From: Sphingomonas sp. CFBP 8760
Lineage (GTDB): Bacteria > Pseudomonadota > Alphaproteobacteria > Sphingomonadales > Sphingomonadaceae
Length of the DNA stretch: 64,000 bases
Reading direction: 5' to 3'
Assembly (NCBI RefSeq): GCF_014841615.1
Contig: NZ_JACYUG010000003.1
Coordinates: 124,001-188,000, forward strand
Shown here in pieces: positions 19,249 through 27,517 of the stretch. The notes below the pieces were generated by a model. It did no database searches. It was not told the origin of the DNA and saw only the letters and a program-made list of their open reading frames with translations. Numbering within the stretch: position 1 is the stretch's first letter; the number at the start of each line of letters is the position of its first letter. The position numbers were made by a program, and so were the translations under genes.

Positions 19249-21348
19249 TTGAGTTCACTGCCCGACCGGCTCGACGCCGGATCGCCCTATCCGCTCGGCG
19301 CCACCTGCGTGGGCGAGGGCGTGAATTTCGCCGTCTTCTCCGCCAATGCCGAGAAGATCGAACTGTGCATCTTCGACGCCGCCGGCAAGCGCGAGTTGAC
19401 GCGGCTGGAATTGCCCGAATGCACCGACGAGGTGTGGCACGGTTTCCTGCCCGATGTCGGCCCCGGCCTGGTCTATGGCTACCGCGCGCATGGGCCGTAT
19501 GCGCCCGAGCACGGGCATCGCTTCAACCCCAACAAGCTGTTGCTCGATCCCTATGCGCGCAAGCTGGTCGGCCAGATCAAATGGAATGATGCGCTCCATG
19601 GCTACAAGGTCAGGGACAAGCGCGAGGATTTGAGCTTCGACAAGCGCGACAGCGCGCCCGCGATGCCCAAGGCGATGGTGGTCGACGACCATTTCGACTG
19701 GTCGGGCGATCGCAAGCCCAACACCCCGTGGTCGGAAACCGTGGTGTACGAGGCGCACGTCAAGGGCCTGACCAAGCTGTTCGAACTGGTGCCTCCGCAG
19801 GAGCGTGGCACCTACAAGGCGCTGGGCCACCCCAAGGTGATCGAGCATTTGAAGAAGCTGGGCGTCACCGCGCTGGAACTGCTGCCGATCCAGGCGTTCA
19901 CGCAGGACCGGTTCCTGCAGGAAAAGGGTCTGCGCAATTACTGGGGCTACAACACGCTGGCGTTCTTCGCGCCCGAACCCAGCTATTTCGCGACCGACAG
20001 TCAGGACGAACTGCGCCGCGCGGTGCGCAAGCTGCACGCGGCGGGAATCGAGGTGATCCTCGACGTGGTGTACAACCATACCTGCGAGGGATCGGAGAAG
20101 GGGCCGACGCTGTCGTGGCGCGGGCTGGACAACGCCACCTATTACCGCGCGGTCAAGGATAACGCCCGCTATTCGATCAACGACACCGGCACCGGCAACA
20201 CGATCAACACCGACAAGGCGCGGGTGATCCAGATGATTACCGACAGCCTGCGCTACTGGGCGACCAGTTTCGGCATCGACGGGTTCCGGTTCGATCTGGG
20301 GCTGACGCTGGGGCGGACGGAGAACGGCTTCGATCCGGGTCATGCGTTCTTCGACGTGCTGCGGCAGGACCCGATCCTGGGGCGGCTGAAGCTGTCGACC
20401 GAGCCGTGGGACATCGGGCCGGGCGGCTATCAGCTCGGCAATTTCCCGCCGGGCTTCGCGGAATGGAACGACAAGTACCGCGACACGGTGCGCAAGTTCT
20501 GGCGCGGCGACCCCAGCCAGCGCGGCGATCTGGCGGCGCGGCTGTCGGGATCGGGCGACCTGTTCGACCGGCGCGCGCGGCGGCCCTGGGCGACGGTCAA
20601 CCTGCTGGCGGCGCATGACGGTTTCACGCTGGCGGATACCGTCGCGTACGAGGAACGCCACAACGAGGCCAACAAGGAAGACAATCGCGACGGCCATTCC
20701 GAAAACTACTCGCGCAACTGGGGCGCGGAGGGCGAGACGGAGGATGCCGGCATCCTGAAGACGCGCGGCGACGTGCAGCGGTCGATGCTGACGACGCTGT
20801 TCGCGTCGCTCGGCACGCCGATGCTGGTCGCGGGCGACGAATTCGGCCGGTCGCAGGGCGGCAACAACAACGCCTATTGCCATGACGACGAGATCAGCTG
20901 GCTCGACTGGTCGAAGAAGGAGAAGCCGGAGGGCAAGTCGCTCTACGACTTCACCTGCCGGCTGACCGAATTGCGCCGGCGTTTCCCCGTGCTGCGGGCG
21001 AAGTCGTTCCTCTATGACGGGGACTCGCCGGGGCAGGGCATCGGCGCGATCGAATGGTGGGACGAACGCGGCGAAAGCCTGTCGTCCGACGACTGGAACA
21101 ACCCGGAAGGCCGCGCGCTGCTGATGCGCCGTGCGATCAGGCTGGACAGCGGCGAGATCGAGGCGGTGTCGCTGCTGCTCAACGGCTCGGACGATCCGAT
21201 CACTTTCCACCTGCCGCCCCCGCATGCGACGCGCACCGTGCTGATCGACAGCACGAAGCCCGATCAGGGCGAGACGGCGTTCGAGGACGAATATGAACTG
21301 GGCGCGCATGGCGCCGCGCTGATCTGCTGGAAGGTGGAGGCCGAATGA
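19249..21348 (+). CDS. glgX: Glycogen debranching enzyme (isoamylase type)
   Basis: 699 residues. An N-terminal CBM48 (GSPYPLGATCVGEGVNFAVF) leads into a GH13_11 barrel: the nucleophile Asp349 in GIDGFRFDLGL, the acid/base Glu385 in LKLSTEPWDIG, and LLAAHDGFTLADTV. The GlgX-type EFGRSQGGNNNAYCHD loop is present. It hydrolyses alpha-1,6 branches of glycogen to release linear maltodextrins, which suit TreY and MalQ encoded downstream. I chose TTG 19249 because GAGGGG lies 7 bases upstream; TTG 19216 in the same frame has no ribosome site and overlaps the promoter candidate. The stop overlaps the treZ start (ATGA). Confidence 0.96.
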   Translation: MSSLPDRLDAGSPYPLGATCVGEGVNFAVFSANAEKIELCIFDAAGKRELTRLELPECTDEVWHGFLPDVGPGLVYGYRAHGPYAPEHGHRFNPNKLLLDPYARKLVGQIKWNDALHGYKVRDKREDLSFDKRDSAPAMPKAMVVDDHFDWSGDRKPNTPWSETVVYEAHVKGLTKLFELVPPQERGTYKALGHPKVIEHLKKLGVTALELLPIQAFTQDRFLQEKGLRNYWGYNTLAFFAPEPSYFATDSQDELRRAVRKLHAAGIEVILDVVYNHTCEGSEKGPTLSWRGLDNATYYRAVKDNARYSINDTGTGNTINTDKARVIQMITDSLRYWATSFGIDGFRFDLGLTLGRTENGFDPGHAFFDVLRQDPILGRLKLSTEPWDIGPGGYQLGNFPPGFAEWNDKYRDTVRKFWRGDPSQRGDLAARLSGSGDLFDRRARRPWATVNLLAAHDGFTLADTVAYEERHNEANKEDNRDGHSENYSRNWGAEGETEDAGILKTRGDVQRSMLTTLFASLGTPMLVAGDEFGRSQGGNNNAYCHDDEISWLDWSKKEKPEGKSLYDFTCRLTELRRRFPVLRAKSFLYDGDSPGQGIGAIEWWDERGESLSSDDWNNPEGRALLMRRAIRLDSGEIEAVSLLLNGSDDPITFHLPPPHATRTVLIDSTKPDQGETAFEDEYELGAHGAALICWKVEAE

Positions 21349-23054
21349 CGATGCGCTGGGGGCCGGAACCCGGGGCCGGGGGGCAGACGACATTCCGCCT
21401 CTGGGCGCCCGATCGCGACGCGGTGACGCTGGAGATCGACGATGCGGCCGCGCTGCCGATGGAGCGCGGCGAGGGCGGCTGGTTCGCCGTCGCTGCCGCC
21501 GCGCCGGCCGGCACCCGGTACCGGTTCCGCCTGTCGGACGATCTGGCGGTGCCGGACCCGGCGTCGCGCGCGCAGGATGGCGGCGTCAACGGCTGGAGCG
21601 TGGTCGTCGACCCCGCCGGTTATCGCTGGCGCAGCGACGACTGGGCGGGGCGGCCCTGGGAGGCGATGGTGATCGAGGAGGTCCATGTCGGCCTGCTCGG
21701 CGGCTTCGCGGGCGTGGCGGCGCGGCTGCCGGCGCTGGTCGATCTGGGTATCACCGCGATCGAACTGATGCCGGTCAACGCGTTCGGGGGCACCCGCAAC
21801 TGGGGCTATGACGGCGTGCTGCCCTATGCCCCGGCGGAAAGCTACGGCACGCCGGACGATCTGCGCGCGCTGGTCGACCGGGCGCACGAACTGGGCATTT
21901 CGGTATTCCTCGACGTGGTGTATAATCACTTCGGGCCGGACGGAAATTATCTGGGCGAATATGCCAAGGGTTTCTTCCACGCGGATGTGAAGACGCCGTG
22001 GGGCGGCGCGGTGGCGGTGGACGAGGAGCCGGCACGTCGCTTCTTCATCGACAACGCCCTGATGTGGCTGGAGGACTACCGGATCGACGGGCTGCGCTTC
22101 GATGCGGTCCATGCCATCGCCAATAACGGTTTCCTCGATGCGATGGCGGCCGAAATCCGCGAGCGGGTGACGCGGCCGGTGCATCTGGTGCTGGAGAACG
22201 AGAGCAACGACGCCGACCGGCTGGCGGCGGGCAAGTTCGACGCGCAGTGGAACGACGATTTCCACAACGTCCTCCACGTCCTGCTGACCGGCGAGGACGA
22301 TGCCTATTACGCCGATTTCGCCGAACGCCCGGCGGAGCGGCTGGCACGGTGCCTGTCCGAAGGGTTCATCTATCAGGGCGAGGGATCGCCCAATCACGAC
22401 GGCAAGCCGCGCGGCACCCCGTCCGCGCACCTGCCGCCGACGCGGTTCGTGTCGTTTTTGCAAAACCACGACCAGATCGGCAACCGCGCGCTGGGCGAGC
22501 GGCTGACGCTGCTGGCCGAGCCCGCGAAGCTGCGCGCGGCGACATTGCTGCTGCTGTTGTCGCCGCAGGTGCCGCTGCTGTTCATGGGCGACACCACGGG
22601 GTCGGAATCGCCGTTCCTGTTCTTCACCGACTTCCATGACGAACTGGCGGATGCGGTGCGCGAAGGCCGCCGGGGCGAGTTCGCCAAGTTCGCCGCCTTC
22701 GCCGATCCGGCCAAGCGCGAGGCGATTCCCGATCCCAATGCGCGGGCGACGTTCGATCGCTCCCGCGCACAGGAAGGCCCGCAGGCCGCCGAGTGGCAGG
22801 CGCTGTACCGGCGGCTGCTGGCGGTGCGCCATGAGCGGATCGTGCCGCATCTGGCGGGTGCGACGGCGATCGGCGCGGAGGCGGTCGGTGAGGCGGCGGT
22901 GGTCGCCCGCTGGCGGCTGGCGGACGGCGCGACGCTGACGATCGCGCTGAACCTGGGCGATACGGCGATCACCGTGCCGGCGAATGAGCCGGTCGCGGCG
23001 GTCGGCACCCCCGGCGACGCGGCGAGCGCCGCCGCGTGGATCGACCCGGCATGA
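21345..23054 (+). CDS. treZ: Malto-oligosyltrehalose trehalohydrolase
   Basis: 569 residues. An N-terminal CBM48-like sandwich (FRLWAPDRDAVTLEID) is followed by the TreZ-specific VPDPASRAQ..GVNGWS motif. The GH13_10 barrel has the nucleophile Asp253 in RIDGLRFDAVHAI, acid/base Glu284 in LVLENESND, and FLQNHDQIGNRALGERL. It cleaves maltooligosyltrehalose to release free trehalose, the second step of the TreY-TreZ route. It overlaps glgX upstream and malQ downstream by four bases each, so all four genes glgX-treZ-malQ-treY are read as one coupled operon. Confidence 0.96.
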   Translation: MTMRWGPEPGAGGQTTFRLWAPDRDAVTLEIDDAAALPMERGEGGWFAVAAAAPAGTRYRFRLSDDLAVPDPASRAQDGGVNGWSVVVDPAGYRWRSDDWAGRPWEAMVIEEVHVGLLGGFAGVAARLPALVDLGITAIELMPVNAFGGTRNWGYDGVLPYAPAESYGTPDDLRALVDRAHELGISVFLDVVYNHFGPDGNYLGEYAKGFFHADVKTPWGGAVAVDEEPARRFFIDNALMWLEDYRIDGLRFDAVHAIANNGFLDAMAAEIRERVTRPVHLVLENESNDADRLAAGKFDAQWNDDFHNVLHVLLTGEDDAYYADFAERPAERLARCLSEGFIYQGEGSPNHDGKPRGTPSAHLPPTRFVSFLQNHDQIGNRALGERLTLLAEPAKLRAATLLLLLSPQVPLLFMGDTTGSESPFLFFTDFHDELADAVREGRRGEFAKFAAFADPAKREAIPDPNARATFDRSRAQEGPQAAEWQALYRRLLAVRHERIVPHLAGATAIGAEAVGEAAVVARWRLADGATLTIALNLGDTAITVPANEPVAAVGTPGDAASAAAWIDPA

Positions 23055-25033
23055 GCGCGCTCCACGATCTCGCGCACGAAGCGGGTCTCCAGATCGACTG
23101 GACCGATGCCGGCGGTCAGGCGCAGCGGGTGTCGGACGATGCGCTGGCCGGCGTGCTGCGCGCGCTGGGCCATGACACCGCCAGCGATGCGGGTCTGACC
23201 GAGGCACGCGACCGGCTGGTGGCGGACCGGTCGGGCAGGGCGGCGTCGTTCGTGTCGGGCGATGTCGGGGAGCCGATCCCGCTGACCGGGATGGACGGCA
23301 CCGGCGAACTGGTGCTGGACGATGGCGAGCGGCGTACGGTTATCATCGCGGGCGCGCTGCCCGCGATCGACCGGCCCGGCTATCATACGCTGACGATCGG
23401 CGATCACACGCTGACCGTCGCGGTGGCGCCGGCACGCTGCTTCATGGTCGGCGATGCCGCGCCCGGCCGGCGGCTGTGGGGACCGGCGGTGCAGATCCCC
23501 GCGCTGCGCGACGGTCGCGATACCGCGTTCGGCGATTTCGGCACGCTGGGCCACAGCGCGCGCGCCTTTGCGGCGGCGGGGGCGGATGCGATGGCGATCA
23601 GCCCGTTCCACGCGCTGTTCCCGGCCGATCCCGACCGGTTCAGCCCCTATGCGCCGTCGAGCCGGCTGTTCCTGAACATCCTGTACGGCGATCCGGGGCT
23701 GGTCGGCCTGCCCGTCACGGGCGAGGACGCGCCCGACCTGATCGAGTGGCAGGCGGCGATCCCGCAGCGGGTCGCGCATCTGCGTCGCGCCTTCGATGCG
23801 CGGACCGATGCGATCCGCGATGCGGTGGCGGCGTTCGCGGTCGAGGGGGGCGACGAACTGGTCCGCCATGCCCGTTTCGATGCGCTGCACGCGCATTTCT
23901 TCGGACAGGGCGCGCGGGGCTGGCAGGACTGGCCCGCTGCGTTCCGCGATCCGGCCGGCGAGGCGGTCGCCGCCTTCGCGCGGGATCATGCCGGGGATGT
24001 CGATTTCTACCTGTTCTGCCAATGGCTGGCCGATCGCAGTCTGGCCGAGGCGCAGGCGGCGGCGGTGGACAGGGGCATGCGGCTGGGGCTGATCGCCGAT
24101 CTGGCGGTGGGGATGGATGCGGGTGGCAGCCATGCATGGAGCCGGCGCGACGACCTGATAACCGGTCTGTCGATCGGCGCGCCGCCCGACCTGCTGGGGC
24201 CGGACGGACAGAATTGGGGCATCACCGGCTTCTCCCCGCAGGCGCTGCAACGTACTGGCTTCGCGCCGTTCATCGCGACGATCCGGTCGGCGGTGCGCCA
24301 CGCCGGCGGCATCCGCATCGATCATGCGATGGGGTTGCAACGCCTGTGGGTGGTGCCGGACGGCCGGCCTGCCAGCGAGGGGGCGTACCTCTCCTATCCG
24401 ATCGACGACATGCTGCGTGTGCTGGCGATCGAATCGCAGGCGGCGCGGGCGATCGTGATTGGCGAGGATCTGGGCACCGTGCCGGAGGGGTTCCGCCCCC
24501 GGCTGGACGCGCGCGGCGTGCTGGGGATGCGGGTGATGCCGTTCGAAACCGACGGCGACCGGCTGAAACCGCCCGCATCGTATGACGCGCAGGCGGCGGC
24601 GATGACGGGCACGCACGACCTGTCGACCGTCGCCGGCTGGTGGCGGGGGCGCGATCTCGACCTGATCGACGAACTCGGCCGCTCGACCCGCAGCGAAAGC
24701 CGTGCCCATGCCGACGAACAGCGCGCGCGCGAGCGGACCGGCTGGTGGGACGGCTTCGTCGCCGCCGGCGTGGCGCACGAGCCGCAGCCCGATCCGGACG
24801 ACGGCGCACTCGTGGCCGATGCCGCGCTCGGCTTCGTCGGGGTCACCCCGTGCGCGATCGCGGTGGTGCCGATGGAGGATGTGCTGGGCCTGATCGAACA
24901 GCCCAATTTGCCGGGCACCACCGACGAACACCCCAACTGGCGACGGCGGATGCCCGCCGACACCGGCGAGTTGCTGGGCCACGACGATGTCGCCGCCCGG
25001 ATCGCCACGATCAACCAAGCGAGAACCGCATGA
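23051..25033 (+). CDS. malQ: 4-alpha-glucanotransferase (amylomaltase)
   Basis: 660 residues, GH77. An N-terminal MalQ domain (residues about 1-130, with the early motif DWTDAGGQAQRVSDDALAGV) precedes the barrel. Motifs are AISPFHALFPADPDRFSPYAPSSRLF, given here only as the conserved FSPYAPSSR element, and LGLIADLAVGMDAGGSHAW. The nucleophile is Asp424 in IRIDHAMGL and the acid/base is Glu472 in GEDLGTVP. It disproportionates maltodextrins, extending short chains left by TreY/TreZ and GlgX so that they can re-enter synthesis. ATG 23051 overlaps the treZ stop. It sits between treZ and treY in the operon, a placement seen in other trehalose/glycogen clusters. Confidence 0.95.
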   Translation: MSALHDLAHEAGLQIDWTDAGGQAQRVSDDALAGVLRALGHDTASDAGLTEARDRLVADRSGRAASFVSGDVGEPIPLTGMDGTGELVLDDGERRTVIIAGALPAIDRPGYHTLTIGDHTLTVAVAPARCFMVGDAAPGRRLWGPAVQIPALRDGRDTAFGDFGTLGHSARAFAAAGADAMAISPFHALFPADPDRFSPYAPSSRLFLNILYGDPGLVGLPVTGEDAPDLIEWQAAIPQRVAHLRRAFDARTDAIRDAVAAFAVEGGDELVRHARFDALHAHFFGQGARGWQDWPAAFRDPAGEAVAAFARDHAGDVDFYLFCQWLADRSLAEAQAAAVDRGMRLGLIADLAVGMDAGGSHAWSRRDDLITGLSIGAPPDLLGPDGQNWGITGFSPQALQRTGFAPFIATIRSAVRHAGGIRIDHAMGLQRLWVVPDGRPASEGAYLSYPIDDMLRVLAIESQAARAIVIGEDLGTVPEGFRPRLDARGVLGMRVMPFETDGDRLKPPASYDAQAAAMTGTHDLSTVAGWWRGRDLDLIDELGRSTRSESRAHADEQRARERTGWWDGFVAAGVAHEPQPDPDDGALVADAALGFVGVTPCAIAVVPMEDVLGLIEQPNLPGTTDEHPNWRRRMPADTGELLGHDDVAARIATINQARTA

Positions 25034-27420
25034 CTCCGCGCGCCACCTACCGGTTGCAACTGCACAAGGACTTCACCTTCGCCGATGCGACGGCGATCGT
25101 GCCCTATCTGGACAAACTGGGCATCAGCCACGCCTATCTGTCGCCGGTCACCACCGCGACGAAGGGGTCGACGCACGGTTACGATGTGGTCGATCCGACC
25201 GCGATCAACCTCGAACTGGGCGGCGAGGCGGGGTTCCGGTCGTTCGTCGCCGCCTTGCGCGATCATGGCATGGGCGTCGTGATCGATATCGTCCCCAATC
25301 ATATGGGCGTCGCGGGCGGTGAGAACGCGTGGTGGAACGACGTGCTGGCACGCGGCAAGGCCAGCGATCACGCCGATGTGTTCGACATCGACTGGCGCAC
25401 CCCCGTGGTGCTGCCGGTACTGGGCGATCCGCTGCCCAAGGCGCTGGCGGACGGCGCGATCGCGGTCGAGGGGAACGAGATCGTCGCCTATGGCGAGCAT
25501 CGCTTTCCGCTGCGGCCCGAGGATCACGGCATCGACGCGGTCGAGGGCGACGAACTGGTCGCGCTGCTCGATCGCCAGCATTACCGGCTGGCGTGGTGGC
25601 GCACCGCCGACGACGAACTCAACTGGCGGCGTTTCTTCACCGTCAACGAATTGGCGGGCGTGCGCGTCGGCAACGAGGCGGTGTTCGAGCGCACCCACGA
25701 GTTGTATTTCCGCCTGTGGCGCGAAGGGCTGATCGACGGCGTCCGCATCGATCATGTCGACGGGCTGACCGACCCGGTCGGCTATTGCCGCCGCCTGCGC
25801 GCCCGGTTCGAGGCGATGCCGCGCCCGGACGGCGTACCCGCGATCATCTGGATCGAGAAGATCCTTGGCGCGGGCGAGCCGCTGGCGACCGACTGGGGCG
25901 TCGATGGCACCAGCGGCTATGATTTCATGGAGGAGGTCGCAGGGCTGCTCCACGATCCCGCGGGCGAGGAACCGCTGGCGACCGCCTGGGCCGCGCTGAG
26001 CGGCCGGTCGGCGACGTTCGAACCGGAGGAATTGCAGGCGCGGCAGGACGAACTGGCGTGGCAGTTCGAGGGGCAGTTGCGTGGGTGCGTCCGCGCCTTC
26101 GTGAAACTGGCCGACAGCGATCCCCACAATGTCCTGACCGAGGCGATGCTGCGCCGCGCGACCGAGCGGCTGCTATGGGTGTTCCCGGTCTATCGCACCT
26201 ACGGACTGGGCGATTCCGCGCCGGCCAGCGATGCCGCGATCCGGGCCAAGGCGCGTGAGCGGGTCGATGCGCTGATCCCGCCGGGCGAGGAATTCGTGGT
26301 CGACGCGGTGCTGGCCTGGCTGGCGGGCGAGGGACCGGGCGACCGCGATCTGGCGGCGGAGGCGGTGCGCCGCTTCCAGCAACTGTCCGCCCCCGTCGCG
26401 GCGAAGGGCGTGGAGGATACCGCCTTCTACCGGTACGGCCGGTTGCTGTCGCGCAACGATGTCGGCTTCGACGCCACCGTCTTCGCGCGCGGGATCGACG
26501 GGTTCCACGAGGCGATGGCGGCGCGGGCGCGGGACTGGCCGAGCGCGCTGCTCGCCACCGCGACGCACGATCACAAACGAGGCGAGGATGTGCGCGCAAG
26601 GCTGGCGGTGCTGAGTGAGGTGCCGGATTTGTGGCAGTCGCATGTCGCGCGCTGGAACGAACTGGCAGCGGCTGCACTGGAGGGCGTCGACCCGGCGGAT
26701 GCGTACATGCTTTATCAGACGCTGTACGGCGCGTGGCCGGAAGGGCTGGCGACCGACGATGCCGCCGGGCTGTCGGCGTTCGCCGAGCGCGTCAACGCAT
26801 GGCAGGAAAAGGCGCTGCGCGAGGGCAAGCTGCGCTCGTCATGGGAAGCGCCGCAGGAGGAGTATGAGGCGCGGTGCAAGACCCTGACCGAAACGCTGCT
26901 CGATCCGGCGCGATCGGCGGCTTTCCTTGCCGATCTGGCCGAACTGCATGATGCAACCGAAGCGGCAGCGCGCGCGAACACGCTGGCGCAGATGACGTTG
27001 CGGCTGACCGTGCCGGGCGTGCCCGATACCTATCAGGGGACGGAGATGCCCGACCTCAGCCTCGTCGATCCCGACAACCGGCGGCCGGTGGACTATGCCG
27101 CGCGCGAACGGGCACTGGCGGATGGCGGATCGCCGAAGCTGGCGCTGCTGGCGGAGTTGCTGGCGCTGCGCCGCGCGCATCCGGCGGTGTTCGCCGAAGG
27201 TGACTACCGGCCGTTGGCGGTATCGGGCGAGCGGGCCGGGCATGTCCTCGCCTTCGTCCGCACGGCCGGTGACGAGCGGCTGCTGGTCGCGGTGGGACTG
27301 CGGCTGGCGACGATGACGGAAGCCGGTTGGTGGGGCGACACGGCGCTTGATGTCGAGGGCGAGGCAACCTCGATCGCGGCGCTGTTCGGCGACCGGACCG
27401 TGGCGGCGCGTATCCTCTAA
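25030..27420 (+). CDS. treY: Malto-oligosyltrehalose synthase
   Basis: 796 residues, GH13_26. The N-terminus ATYRLQLHKDFTFADA and SPVTTATKGSTHGYDVVDP are characteristic of TreY. The catalytic nucleophile is Asp241 in GVRIDHVDGLTDP and the acid/base is Glu276 in IWIEKILGAGE. The C-terminal part has APVAAKGVEDTAFYRY and TVPGVPDTYQGTEM. It converts the reducing-end alpha-1,4 bond of a maltodextrin into the alpha,alpha-1,1 bond of trehalose intramolecularly. Its product is the TreZ substrate. It is the last gene of the operon; a palindromic repeat follows six bases after the stop in a convergent gap and may act in transcription ending or mRNA protection. Confidence 0.96.
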   Translation: MTPRATYRLQLHKDFTFADATAIVPYLDKLGISHAYLSPVTTATKGSTHGYDVVDPTAINLELGGEAGFRSFVAALRDHGMGVVIDIVPNHMGVAGGENAWWNDVLARGKASDHADVFDIDWRTPVVLPVLGDPLPKALADGAIAVEGNEIVAYGEHRFPLRPEDHGIDAVEGDELVALLDRQHYRLAWWRTADDELNWRRFFTVNELAGVRVGNEAVFERTHELYFRLWREGLIDGVRIDHVDGLTDPVGYCRRLRARFEAMPRPDGVPAIIWIEKILGAGEPLATDWGVDGTSGYDFMEEVAGLLHDPAGEEPLATAWAALSGRSATFEPEELQARQDELAWQFEGQLRGCVRAFVKLADSDPHNVLTEAMLRRATERLLWVFPVYRTYGLGDSAPASDAAIRAKARERVDALIPPGEEFVVDAVLAWLAGEGPGDRDLAAEAVRRFQQLSAPVAAKGVEDTAFYRYGRLLSRNDVGFDATVFARGIDGFHEAMAARARDWPSALLATATHDHKRGEDVRARLAVLSEVPDLWQSHVARWNELAAAALEGVDPADAYMLYQTLYGAWPEGLATDDAAGLSAFAERVNAWQEKALREGKLRSSWEAPQEEYEARCKTLTETLLDPARSAAFLADLAELHDATEAAARANTLAQMTLRLTVPGVPDTYQGTEMPDLSLVDPDNRRPVDYAARERALADGGSPKLALLAELLALRRAHPAVFAEGDYRPLAVSGERAGHVLAFVRTAGDERLLVAVGLRLATMTEAGWWGDTALDVEGEATSIAALFGDRTVAARIL

Positions 27421-27425
27421 CGTTC

Positions 27426-27501
27426 CGTCATTGCGAGCGTAGCGAAGCAATCCAGGGACCCGCGCGGAACACTGGATTGCTTCGCTACGCTCGCGATGAC
27501 G
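27426..27501. repeat. Dispersed palindromic repeat, copy 5
   Basis: Left arm CGTCATTGCGAGCGTAGCGA and inverted right arm ending CTCGCGATGACG. It occupies most of the 97-base convergent gap between treY and the AI-2E-type gene, so it could fold in both transcripts. Confidence 0.9.
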
Positions 27502-27517
27502 GAGGTAGCGACAGGCG

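Noticed and set aside
22394..26127. Long minus-strand frames opposite treZ, malQ and treY
   Set aside because: Antisense shadows without motifs or ribosome sites.
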